Positions 44,201 through 50,981 of a DNA stretch of 64,000 bases are shown here, one piece after another (position 1 is the stretch's first letter; the number at the start of each line of letters is the position of its first letter). The position numbers and the translations under genes were made by a program. Below the pieces are notes generated by a model. The model ran no database searches, was not told the DNA's origin, and saw nothing but the letters and a program-made list of their open reading frames with translations. Origin of the DNA: PCPOR2b sp965220385 (GTDB taxonomy: Bacteria; Poribacteria; WGA-4E; PCPOR2b); NCBI GenBank assembly GCA_965220385.1, contig OZ244825.1, forward strand, positions 1,116,001-1,180,000, given 5' to 3'.

Positions 44201-44726
44201 AGCAGTTCTGTGTTTCACCCTGTCGCATATACGCCACGCTCAGGCGAAAGAGAGTTTGGTTCGCCATCAATGAAGAAAGCTGTCCCTTCAGTCGAGAAAG
44301 CAATCGTCCTGCCTGCATAAATTGGTCAATTGCCGCCGCTTCGTTGCCGAGCCGAAGTTCTGCTTCGCCTAACTCTACATGGAGGCGCCACCGCGTTAGG
44401 TCCGATGTATCGACCGGTAGGTTAGTGAGGTGTCTACGTAGCCGGCGCGCCATTCCCTCACCAATATAACTGTTCGTTTCGGCGGTCTGATTAGCGATCT
44501 GTTTGAGGAGGGTGAGCATCCTTTGGTGGCTGCCCGTCGGCATATCCGTTGCACCAGAAGCAGCCTCCGTCAGGGCTATAGGGATTCCCACAAGGAGCAG
44601 CGCGAGCACAACATACCGGAAACTGTTCAAGTATATTTTAAGCATCGAGCGATGTGAAGCCTGATCTGTTAAGTCTAACCCTGCGAGATAACGCCATGGA
44701 TTAAGATTTTGCTTGATAATTGACAT
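41235..44726 (-). CDS. Large VCBS-ASPIC/UnbV protein with C-terminal TPRs
   Basis: About 1163 residues. After an N-terminal membrane/signal segment (YVVLALLLVGIPIALTEA) and a helical TPR-like region (to about residue 270), there are FG-GAP repeats with DYDNDGDLDLYIGN-type calcium loops, then an ASPIC/UnbV domain (FLTIKLVGVGSNRSAIGTRI and QTLGLGKADQIEILEIFWP), a low-complexity linker, and at least nine TPRs (for example YYSLGNAYIRQGNVQKGAELI) to the end. The start is uncertain: 44726 (MSIIKQN) or 44645 (MLKIYLN, directly before the signal peptide); neither has a clear ribosome site. The insertion of the tnpB element just upstream may have replaced the original promoter. A large extracytoplasmic scaffold is likely. 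Confidence 0.8.
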   Translation of the reverse strand: MSIIKQNLNPWRYLAGLDLTDQASHRSMLKIYLNSFRYVVLALLLVGIPIALTEAASGATDMPTGSHQRMLTLLKQIANQTAETNSYIGEGMARRLRRHLTNLPVDTSDLTRWRLHVELGEAELRLGNEAAAIDQFMQAGRLLSRLKGQLSSLMANQTLFRLSVAYMRQGETQNCCPDQAGIESNPDSCILPLRDGGIHTQQAGSQNAITYLTEVLRNTTVELPLHLEARWLLNIAYMTIGGYPEQVPKLYLLPPEAFQSTEEMPRFINIASQLGLDTFDLSGGAVIDDLDNDNYLDIVVSTWDPAGQIRFFRNNRDGTFSDQTEQAGLLGLYGGLNLLQADYDNDDNIDILVLRGAWLEAAGQHPNSLLRNNGDSTFTDVTFDAGLGDIHYPTQTASWGDYDNDGDLDLYIGNESTEAFSAPCQLFRNNGDGTFSDVAAEAGVQNNGFTKSVIWGDYNADRFPDLYVSNFKGVNRLYRNNGDGTFTDVATELNIHLPKRSFPAWFWDFDNDGVLDLYVSAYSAGISHLAAQALDLSIEHPSSTAAAASKSTYHNRPDLSEDGLAHLYRGDGNGRFEEVGRQQNLVHPNAPMGSNFGDLDNDGYLDFYLGTGYPDYKNLMPSIMYRNRRGTDFVDVTYAGGFGHLQKGHAVVFADLDNDGDQDIFEQMGGAFPGDGYSNVLYENPGLGNHFLTIKLVGVGSNRSAIGTRIHLRVLEHSEQRSIYKHVNSGGSFGANSLRQTLGLGKADQIEILEIFWPTTGMTQRFHDVPLNQFIQITEGETEYTIIRLKKLKLGLDTQTGNDGSEITEDKHRHDSTRASQANSKGSDLSEMSAADYVIFYNGGLDLTRIENYLGAVESLKKAIQIDPNREEAHRLLGRIYLLYLGKTTEAVESFQTSIRLVPDDPVPHQMLGVAYFKQNKYPEAIQALRRAIALNPEVTPDYPYHPYYDLGMVYLKQGDFHDAISCFEQAIELDPNQIRAYYSLGNAYIRQGNVQKGAELIRKYQHLKPYMNLVSQLEIAIQQSPENPERWYQLGNVHTQYGRFEKAIAPLEQSIKLSPGNWEVYNVLAVCYMRLNRLDRMLRVCQTAVRLAPDEPKAHNTLGMSYFLQRRYSDASQSFITASRLDPRNPEFHENLAETYKRLGESKKAAQESRIARQLRGR

Positions 44727-44747
44727 TGGTAGTGCTACCCTAAAACT

Positions 44748-44930
44748 TTGACATACTCCCCGCCCTGAAGGACGGGGATTCTTTTGTCTTTCAGGCACGC
44801 GAATTGTGCTATCACCAAGGACAGGACACCGAAGTGCCACTTACGTCCTCTCCTTCAAGGGTCGATGCCCCGACCCTATGGATATTGATTGCGGCATTGC
44901 GATCTCTATCCAACTGTGTGTGGCAGCTTG
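44748..44930 (-). ncRNA. Predicted TnpB guide RNA (omega RNA) region
   Basis: TnpB guide RNAs are made from the 3' end of tnpB through the element's right end, with the guide read from flanking DNA. Here that region on the minus strand runs from within the tnpB 3' end through the right-end hairpin to about 44748. The exact 5' end is a guess. No transcript evidence is possible from sequence alone. Confidence 0.3.
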
Positions 44931-45948
44931 GACACTGCCATGCTCTATCACGAAGATTTAAGTCTGGATTGACTGCACCACAGACATGACACGTTTTACT
45001 GGAAGGATACCACTGATCAATGAAAACGATTTTGACACCCTTTTTGGCTGCAATGTATTTCAACTTAGCAACGAAATCAGCAAAGCCGAGATCGCTAACC
45101 TTGCGTCCCCAAAGCGATTTCATGCCTTGTAGGTTGAGCGTCTCTAATGCTATCCAGTCGTATCTGTCTGTGAGCTCATGTGCCAACTTCCAGTGGAAAT
45201 CTGCACGTCTGTTTGCAATATCTCTGTGTCGTCGTGAGAGGTTTATCCGTGCGTTCTCACGATTGCTTGACCGCTTGACCCTTCGTGAATGCTTGCGATT
45301 GGCACGTTTGACGGTATTGATACCACGTTTGAAAGTTTGTGGAGACTCATAATCGTTGTAGTCCGAGCCTGTTAGATATGTCTTTAGTCCAAAATCGAAC
45401 CCCGCGTTGTTATCCGTCGTGGGTCGAAATAAATCCATATCTGTGTGGTCAGTCAAAACGATTAGCCATACGTCTCCAACGCTGTCTCGTTTAACCGTGC
45501 AGCGTTTGGGTGTACCGAGTATATCTCGGCGCTTGAAGTATTGATAGATTCGATTACCTATCCGAATGTTGTTCGATTGAAGTATTTGCCACCCAGCTTG
45601 TTTGAGCGTGAACGACTTGTATAGTTTGCGTTTCTTCAAACGAGGGCGTCCAGATCGTTTGGAACTTGTGCCGTTGCTAAACAGTTTAGCGTAGGCTTTA
45701 TCAAGTCGGTCGATTACATCTTGCAACGATTGGCTCGGTAGTTGATTCCAATCGGCATAGCGAGGCAATCGCTTTAACTTGGTCAAGTGTTGCATCAAGG
45801 CTTTCTTGCCGGGATACGTGCCATAGATCGCATAATACCGACGGCACAACGCCACAAAGTGATTCCAGACAAAAGCGTGTCCGTCTATGGTCTTGTGCAA
45901 CTCACGATGACCGTGATTAGAATACAATTTGAACTTGTAGGTTTTCAT
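44812..45948 (-). CDS. tnpB: RNA-guided endonuclease TnpB (IS200/IS605 family)
   Basis: A 378-residue TnpB that appears intact. The split RuvC catalytic residues are D185 in NAGFDFGLK, E269 in WIALETLNLQG and D349 in DRDRNAAINIH. The zinc finger is C320-x2-C323 (TCHVCG) with C339-x2-C342 (QCPSC). The N-terminal helix-turn-helix-like segment (MKTYKFKLYSN) is typical. Start: the ATG at 45948, just after a TTG. All catalytic residues are present, so cleavage activity is plausible, and the element may be active if a TnpA exists elsewhere. It is 86 bp from the start of the large VCBS gene. Confidence 0.93.
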   Translation of the reverse strand: MKTYKFKLYSNHGHRELHKTIDGHAFVWNHFVALCRRYYAIYGTYPGKKALMQHLTKLKRLPRYADWNQLPSQSLQDVIDRLDKAYAKLFSNGTSSKRSGRPRLKKRKLYKSFTLKQAGWQILQSNNIRIGNRIYQYFKRRDILGTPKRCTVKRDSVGDVWLIVLTDHTDMDLFRPTTDNNAGFDFGLKTYLTGSDYNDYESPQTFKRGINTVKRANRKHSRRVKRSSNRENARINLSRRHRDIANRRADFHWKLAHELTDRYDWIALETLNLQGMKSLWGRKVSDLGFADFVAKLKYIAAKKGVKIVFIDQWYPSSKTCHVCGAVNPDLNLRDRAWQCPSCHTQLDRDRNAAINIHRVGASTLEGEDVSGTSVSCPW

Positions 45949-46224
45949 CAAAGGGGTTCGGCTTTCTGGCTTTCATATCCTGTCCAAAGGGTGTGGGATC
46001 CCCCGTCAAGCGACAGGGGTGGACATCCCACGAAAGCCAAAAGAGGCATACTATATTTTACCTGCAAAATCAACCTTTTTTGACTAATTAACCGTGTTAG
46101 CCGATTTTCAACCCACGCCCTAAAGGGCGAGGCTTTCAATCGGAAGATTTTGGTAACGAACTGAAGTGGTGTATGATGGATAAAGGTTGACTCACGGAGG
46201 AATCTGATTTTGGAAGGCATTCGG

Positions 46225-46962
46225 ATGTCCGAACATTTTGAGGAGAATCGTCGTCTGGAATTGCTTGTTGACCGGCTGGATCCTAACAGCGATCCCCAAG
46301 TTGCTTGGGTGTATCGCGCTGCCCAACATATCAGGACAGGTGGTAGGAAACTCGGTATTTTTTCCGGATCTTTTAACCCGCTCACCGTTGCCCACATCGA
46401 AATGATCGAGGCAGCACAAGAGAAGTACCACCTCGACGAGATTTTACTGATCTTGGCAAGGGCAAACGTGGATAAGGGGGTATTCGGTCTTTCTCTTGCA
46501 GATCGCCTATTGATGCTCAAACTCTATGCAGCCAACCGCGAGGACTTTTCTGTTGCTGCTTGCAGTCATGGGAAATTCATCGAGAAAATCGGAGCGTTAA
46601 AACCGGTATACCCTCCCGGTACACACTTTTCATTCATTGTCGGTTACGATACCTTCATTCGCCTTTTCGATCCCAAGTATTATACCGATTTACACGGCGC
46701 ATTGGAAGCCCTTTTTAATCAATGTCGATTCATTGTCGCTAACCGCCAAGACTATGACGCAAACGCCGTGCGACAGGTAATAGAAATGCCAAACTACCGG
46801 TGTTACGCGAACTGCATCGATCTGATTGAGCTCCCAGAATTTTTTGCAGAGATATCTTCAACGGACATCCGTGCGCAGATTCAGGCAGGAAACTCGGTGG
46901 ATCACCTCGTGCCACCCGAAGTGCAGGAATTCCTCAAGACAGTTCACGCGTATCAAGCTTGA
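46225..46962 (+). CDS. NadD-like nucleotidyltransferase
   Basis: A 245-residue protein with the nucleotidyltransferase signature KLGIFSGSFNPLTVAHIEM (about residues 43-61), where S-F-N-P-x-T-x-x-H is the ATP-binding motif, and the C-terminal EISSTDIRAQI block, which matches the ISSTxIR motif of nicotinate/nicotinamide mononucleotide adenylyltransferases. The first ~40 residues (SEHFEENRRLELLVDRLDP) form an extra helical extension not found in typical NadD of about 210 residues. Start: the ATG at 46225 has GGAAGG 7 nt upstream. It could be NadD itself or a paralog for another substrate. Confidence 0.75.
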   Translation: MSEHFEENRRLELLVDRLDPNSDPQVAWVYRAAQHIRTGGRKLGIFSGSFNPLTVAHIEMIEAAQEKYHLDEILLILARANVDKGVFGLSLADRLLMLKLYAANREDFSVAACSHGKFIEKIGALKPVYPPGTHFSFIVGYDTFIRLFDPKYYTDLHGALEALFNQCRFIVANRQDYDANAVRQVIEMPNYRCYANCIDLIELPEFFAEISSTDIRAQIQAGNSVDHLVPPEVQEFLKTVHAYQA

Positions 46963-47549
46963 ACACCAATCCAGAAAGGGGTCGCCCACTGATAATCTAC
47001 GACGACTTGATCCGTTGTTAGGCACATAAAGACCTGTTGATCCAGATGTCTGCACCGCTGACAGGTTTTGGACGAATTATCCGAATGCACTGAAGAAAAG
47101 GACTCGCATTCTGTGGCAATTTGCTTCATTTGGTCCTGATCTGCCGCGGGCAGGTGGAGCACCCCGACCAGTTCGCTTGCGAGATTGAGCGCCCGATCTG
47201 GACGTCCCTCGCGTTGCCAGATCTCGTTAATGATCTCTTCCAAAACCGCGCGATAGGTCTGTCTGCTATTCGGCTCTGGCGAATGAAGGGTGACATCATT
47301 TGCCAAACTGTAGTCCATTAATCCCTTAAGTCGGCTCTTCTGCTTGCAAGATTCTGCCCTCAACTCTTCCGTGAACTGTTTGCGAAACGCTCTCCAGTCA
47401 ATTTCTTTGGATTCCCACCGTGCAAGCAGTTCCTTTGATGGTGCCAGTTCTGGTACATTTTGCATAGCGGGAATGTTTTCGTAACAAATTGCGTATTTTT
47501 TCGCTGTTTTGGTGGCTGCAACATTTGCAACTGAGTTGAGATATAGCAT
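46953..47549 (-). CDS. DUF488-like protein with C-terminal Cys motif
   Basis: A 198-residue protein. The middle portion (ELAPSKELLARWESKEIDWRAFRKQFTEEL, then ANDVTLHSPEP and RAVLEEIINE) resembles the DUF488 family in pattern; this is from memory, so it is moderate support. The C-terminal third adds a CQRCRHLDQQVFMC motif with two CxxC-like pairs that could bind zinc. The ATG has a GAGG site 7 nt upstream. Its 3' end overlaps that of the NadD-like gene by 10 bp on the opposite strand. The function is unknown. Confidence 0.5.
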   Translation of the reverse strand: MLYLNSVANVAATKTAKKYAICYENIPAMQNVPELAPSKELLARWESKEIDWRAFRKQFTEELRAESCKQKSRLKGLMDYSLANDVTLHSPEPNSRQTYRAVLEEIINEIWQREGRPDRALNLASELVGVLHLPAADQDQMKQIATECESFSSVHSDNSSKTCQRCRHLDQQVFMCLTTDQVVVDYQWATPFWIGVQA

Positions 47550-47997
47550 GATATTGCCTCATTTCTGTTAATGACTATTTTATATTGTTAAATCAAATGC
47601 GAATTCTTCACATTGGTGTGGAGACCGGTGATATCGCGAATCCACTGTAAGAACGCCAAAGTTGTTAATCTTGATACAAAAAGTGTTGGGAACCCTCACT
47701 ATTGCTATGAAGTAGGTTCGGTTGCTGGGAATGCGTCCCGTCGCTTGATGGTTGATGATTTGGGTAATCTCATACAGAATTTCATCGACACACCGCTTCT
47801 CTGGGGCGACAGAAATCAACGGAACGCAGGTCTGTCCGCCCAACGAATTAGTCTAAAAACTGTTTCTACGCTTCACACATTACGTATTACACATTAGATG
47901 TTACTCTTCTATACACAGGTAACCCCACTGAGGCTTTAAAGAGTAACTTAAACCATTTCTACACACGCGTGGCATCACATTTGCATGGAGGACTATG
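47550..47997. other. Intergenic region, 448 bp
   Basis: No gene is well supported. A minus-strand frame (87 codons, 47580-47843) precedes the DUF488-like gene in the same frame, but two further stop codons lie between them and it begins at a TTG without a ribosome site. A plus frame overlaps it. The right part holds repeated ATTACGTATTACACATTA-type sequence. Confidence 0.4.
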
Positions 47998-48981
47998 ATG
48001 GTACAAACGGGTACACAGGTTGTTGTCAGACCAGATAATAGTGTTGGAACGAGGACGACTGAGATTCGTGATCCCGGAAGGGGCGAAGTATTGGTCGAGA
48101 CGGTATGTACACTAATTAGTGCGGGAACGGAACTTGGGACGCAAGAGCAGGGACGGACAGAGGATTTCACCCCCGGCTACTCCAACACTGGGCGAATTAT
48201 CGCAATCGGTGAAGGAGTGGAAGGGTACGAGGTGGGTGACCGCGTACTGTCACTGGGACGCCACGCAAGTCACGTAACTGTGTCTGCTGCACCACAGTCG
48301 TTAGCGAAGCTGCCGGAGACCGTGTCGTTTGAGGACGGCACCTTTGGGGTCCTTGGAAGTGTCTCTATGCATGGCGTCCGAAAGGCACGGATTGAACTTG
48401 GCGAATTCGCCTGCATTACCGGAATGGGACTCGTCGGTCAACTAGCATTGCAACTCGCATCCCAAACGGGGGCTGAGGTTCTTGTCGCAGTCGATCTGAG
48501 TGATCCTCGGCTGGAAGTAGCAAAGGCTTCGGGCGCGACGCATACCCTGAATCCGAGCCGCTGTGATCTTTCAGCCGAAGTTAAGAGCATCACCGACGAA
48601 CGTGGATTGGATGTGACCATTGAGGCTTCTGGCTATCCAGAGCTTCTGCCGATTGCGTTCGATATGGCGCGGATCGGAGGGCGAATTATGGCATTGGGCT
48701 CCATCTGGCATCGAAAAATCGAGGTGGATTTCATGGATTTCCACCTGAAGGAACTCACGTTGGTCGGGTGTCACCAGCCGAAGTGTCCAACAGTTGCGAC
48801 GCCCGCCTTCCCGTGGACGCAGCAATATAACCGTCGTCAGATTCTAAAAATGATCGAGCGAGATGAGATTGACGTGAGTCGTTTAATCACACACCGAGTG
48901 CCTTATACGGAAGCGGGAGAAGCTTACCGACTGCTGCGCGATGAACGTGACAAATCGTTGGGGGCTGTGTTGACTTGGTAG
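47998..48981 (+). CDS. MDR-superfamily (zinc-alcohol-dehydrogenase-like) oxidoreductase
   Basis: A 327-residue medium-chain dehydrogenase/reductase. The N-terminal GroES-like domain (TLISAGTELGTQEQGRT, GRIIAIGEGVEGYEVGDRV) lacks the catalytic cysteine and structural four-cysteine lobe of true zinc alcohol dehydrogenases. The nucleotide-binding domain has ITGMGLVGQLALQLA in place of GxGxxG with an MDR-type spacing. The end KSLGAVLTW closes the fold. Start: the second ATG (47998) has GGAGGA at 5 nt. Such zinc-independent MDRs often act on sugars, quinones or in antibiotic pathways; no specificity is evident. Confidence 0.85.
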   Translation: MVQTGTQVVVRPDNSVGTRTTEIRDPGRGEVLVETVCTLISAGTELGTQEQGRTEDFTPGYSNTGRIIAIGEGVEGYEVGDRVLSLGRHASHVTVSAAPQSLAKLPETVSFEDGTFGVLGSVSMHGVRKARIELGEFACITGMGLVGQLALQLASQTGAEVLVAVDLSDPRLEVAKASGATHTLNPSRCDLSAEVKSITDERGLDVTIEASGYPELLPIAFDMARIGGRIMALGSIWHRKIEVDFMDFHLKELTLVGCHQPKCPTVATPAFPWTQQYNRRQILKMIERDEIDVSRLITHRVPYTEAGEAYRLLRDERDKSLGAVLTW

Positions 48982-49171
48982 GTAGTTATAGACTTCTTTA
49001 ACGCAGATTGCTTTGCCCCCTGATCTCATTGAGCGACACCGAGAAAATAATGCGTAACGAGTAATAAGTAAGATTTGATCTTTACCCGTTATGTACGACG
49101 TAGCTTATATGGTTGATGTAACCAATTGACGGTTTATTTCTTTATAAAATGATGAATAGTGAGGGCAAAGC

Positions 49172-50656
49172 ATGGGATGCACAAACATCACAGCGCGAGA
49201 AATTCGATTATTTGCGATACTCGCGCTCGTAGCAGGAATCATTTTTGACTACTTGTTTTATGGAAAGACGATCGGGATTTCATATCCGTTGTTTGTGGTC
49301 GTTTTCTACTGTTTATTCTGGGTTGCTTCGCGCAGACAGGTTTCGTTCCAAATTGACTTTGGTTGGTTTCTGTTTATCCCTATTTTATTGCTCTCGGCTG
49401 CGTTTGCCATCCATTCAAACCCGGTGTTGCTTGCCCGCAATTTTGTCCTGATTCCACTGCTCCTGCTTGTTCAGACGACACTGCTTGTCTATGGATATGA
49501 GTGGTCTAGCGTGCGATGCGTCAGCCGTTTTATAGGAGGATTACTCCGTCAAATTTTTGACAATGCTCCCAAGGTATTCTTCGAAGCTATTTCACTGGCG
49601 AAGGTCGCGTACAGAATTGCACCGGAAAAGCGTAAGACTTGCAGAAGCATCTTCCTTGGCTTGGTAATCTCTGCGCCTCTCTTGGTTATTGTGATTGCAT
49701 TACTTGCGGAGGCAGATACGGTTTTTCAAAATGTTATGGTTACTATTCTCAAGACCTTAGAATCTATTGGTTCTATTCCTCTCGCCGAGCATGTGGGAGT
49801 TATTGGGATTATCACACTGTTGCTGTTTGGTTATTTGGCCGTTGTATTAAAAGCAGAGGTGGAGGGAGGGGCCGTACCGGTGGACAGAGGTACAGGGGGA
49901 TCGGACGCTACGATCGTTGTTACGGTTCTGGTGATGGTAAACGCCGTCTACATTCTGTTCTGTGCAATTCAGTTCACATACCTTTTTGGTGGTGAGGATG
50001 TGATCCGTTCTATCCCTGATTACACTTACGCAGAATACGCGAGACAGGGTTTTTCGGAGTTAATTGTAGTTACTGTCATTAACTTAAGTATCTTGCTGAT
50101 AGGTCTGCACGTCACAAAAAATGACGGAAAGTTAGATCATTTAGTTCTTGTGCTACGCTGTCTGCTCGTACTTTGCACCGCGATTATGCTCTATTCCGCA
50201 CACTTGCGACTGAAGTTGTACGAGGAAGCGTACGGCTACACCTACGCACGGATTTTCGCCCACACATTTATCGGCTTGCTTTTTGTGCTGTTTATGCTTA
50301 CCCTTTACAAGCTCTGGCGGAGGGAATTCCCTTTGCTCAAAGCCTTTGCGATTGCTGCGCTGCTTGCCTATACCATCCTAAACTATATCAATGTCGACAC
50401 AATTGTCGCACGGAAAAACATTGACAGATATATCCAAACCGGCAAGATTGATCTTGAATATTTGCAAGAGTTGTCCTATGACGCGATACCTGAATTAATC
50501 CGTCTGAGCTACACCTTGGGTGAAGATACAGCTGCAAAGCAAATGGCAGTATTTCTACGTGAAAAAAAGTCAGAACTAAGTTCCGAGAACCCGTGGCAAT
50601 CCTACAATCTCTCGAAAGCAAAAGCGAGATACATCCTGTCTGAAATGCGTCGGTGA
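49172..50656 (+). CDS. DUF4173/DUF4153-like integral membrane protein
   Basis: A 494-residue inner-membrane protein with about eleven hydrophobic segments in the first 415 residues and a soluble C-terminal tail (YIQTGKIDLEYLQELSYDAIPELIRLSYTLG). The pattern of the LVISAPLLVIVIALLAEADTVF segment matches DUF4173-type proteins (from memory). The central aromatic/acidic loop YLFGGEDVIRSIPDYTYAEYARQGF is distinctive. No enzyme motif is seen. It is convergent with the minus-strand hydantoinase gene pair, a GC-rich hairpin at 50713-50731 lying between them. Confidence 0.7.
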   Translation: MGCTNITAREIRLFAILALVAGIIFDYLFYGKTIGISYPLFVVVFYCLFWVASRRQVSFQIDFGWFLFIPILLLSAAFAIHSNPVLLARNFVLIPLLLLVQTTLLVYGYEWSSVRCVSRFIGGLLRQIFDNAPKVFFEAISLAKVAYRIAPEKRKTCRSIFLGLVISAPLLVIVIALLAEADTVFQNVMVTILKTLESIGSIPLAEHVGVIGIITLLLFGYLAVVLKAEVEGGAVPVDRGTGGSDATIVVTVLVMVNAVYILFCAIQFTYLFGGEDVIRSIPDYTYAEYARQGFSELIVVTVINLSILLIGLHVTKNDGKLDHLVLVLRCLLVLCTAIMLYSAHLRLKLYEEAYGYTYARIFAHTFIGLLFVLFMLTLYKLWRREFPLLKAFAIAALLAYTILNYINVDTIVARKNIDRYIQTGKIDLEYLQELSYDAIPELIRLSYTLGEDTAAKQMAVFLREKKSELSSENPWQSYNLSKAKARYILSEMRR

Positions 50657-50712
50657 TCCTTAATAGTCTAAGGGTTGCGCAGCCAACTGTACTGGGATGC
50701 GTAAGCCGGTGA

Positions 50713-50731
50713 GCGGGGCATCTTGCCCCGC
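50713..50731. terminator. GC-rich hairpin between convergent genes
   Basis: GCGGGGCA-TCT-TGCCCCGC is a perfect 8-bp stem with a 3-nt TCT loop, 57 bp after the DUF4173-like gene and 38 bp after the end of the convergent zinc-protein gene. No T-run follows on either strand. It may act as a bidirectional stop or belong to a dispersed palindrome family. Confidence 0.4.
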
Positions 50732-50768
50732 ACGAAAATGTACCAGCCCTTTTATTTGCGCGTAATTC

Positions 50769-50981
50769 TCAATCTCCATCATTGGAAAAGCCGTGTGTCT
50801 TGCCGTAGCGGGGCAACCAGTAGTTAAACCACGTACGTTCGCATCGCGTATCGCAAAATTCCAGCGATTTCCCGTCATACTCCACATGCCAAAAGCGTCT
50901 GACTAACATCTTTCCACAGAGATCGCAGTGGTGAATCTGTGTGGCGTATAGTGCATCGGAAATCGGTTCCCACTGAGCCAT
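50769..50981 (-). CDS. Small zinc-binding protein coupled to hydantoinase B
   Basis: A 70-residue protein with HHCDLCGKML and FCDTRCERTW cysteine/histidine pairs, sufficient for one zinc site. The ATG at 50981 overlaps the TGA of the upstream hydantoinase-B gene (TGATG), so the two are translationally coupled. Small zinc subunits accompany related acetone/acetophenone-carboxylase and hydantoinase complexes; here I infer it is the third subunit or an assembly factor. No named family is claimed. Confidence 0.65.
   Translation of the reverse strand: MAQWEPISDALYATQIHHCDLCGKMLVRRFWHVEYDGKSLEFCDTRCERTWFNYWLPRYGKTHGFSNDGD

Larger units (their letters stand above)
44748..46143 (-). mobile_element. 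Solo-tnpB IS200/IS605-type element
   Basis: It consists of a tnpB gene flanked by structured ends. The right end has the hairpin CCCCGCCCTGAAGGACGGGG (44758-44777), adjacent to TTGACATA, typical of these elements. The left part has two hairpins: one around CGCCCT-AA-AGGGCG (46116-46129), enclosed by CCGATT/AATCGG (46101-46106 and 46138-46143), and a larger one at 45968-46038 (GGCTTTC/GAAAGCC outside GTGGGAT/ATCCCAC). No tnpA (Y1 transposase) is present, so mobility would need one in trans. Boundaries are approximate; the family leaves no target duplication. Confidence 0.75.

Noticed and set aside
46953..47843. Possible UGA-containing selenoprotein spanning two in-frame segments
   Set aside because: The two segments are in frame, but the codons between them include two TAA stops, so recoding at a single UGA cannot join them.
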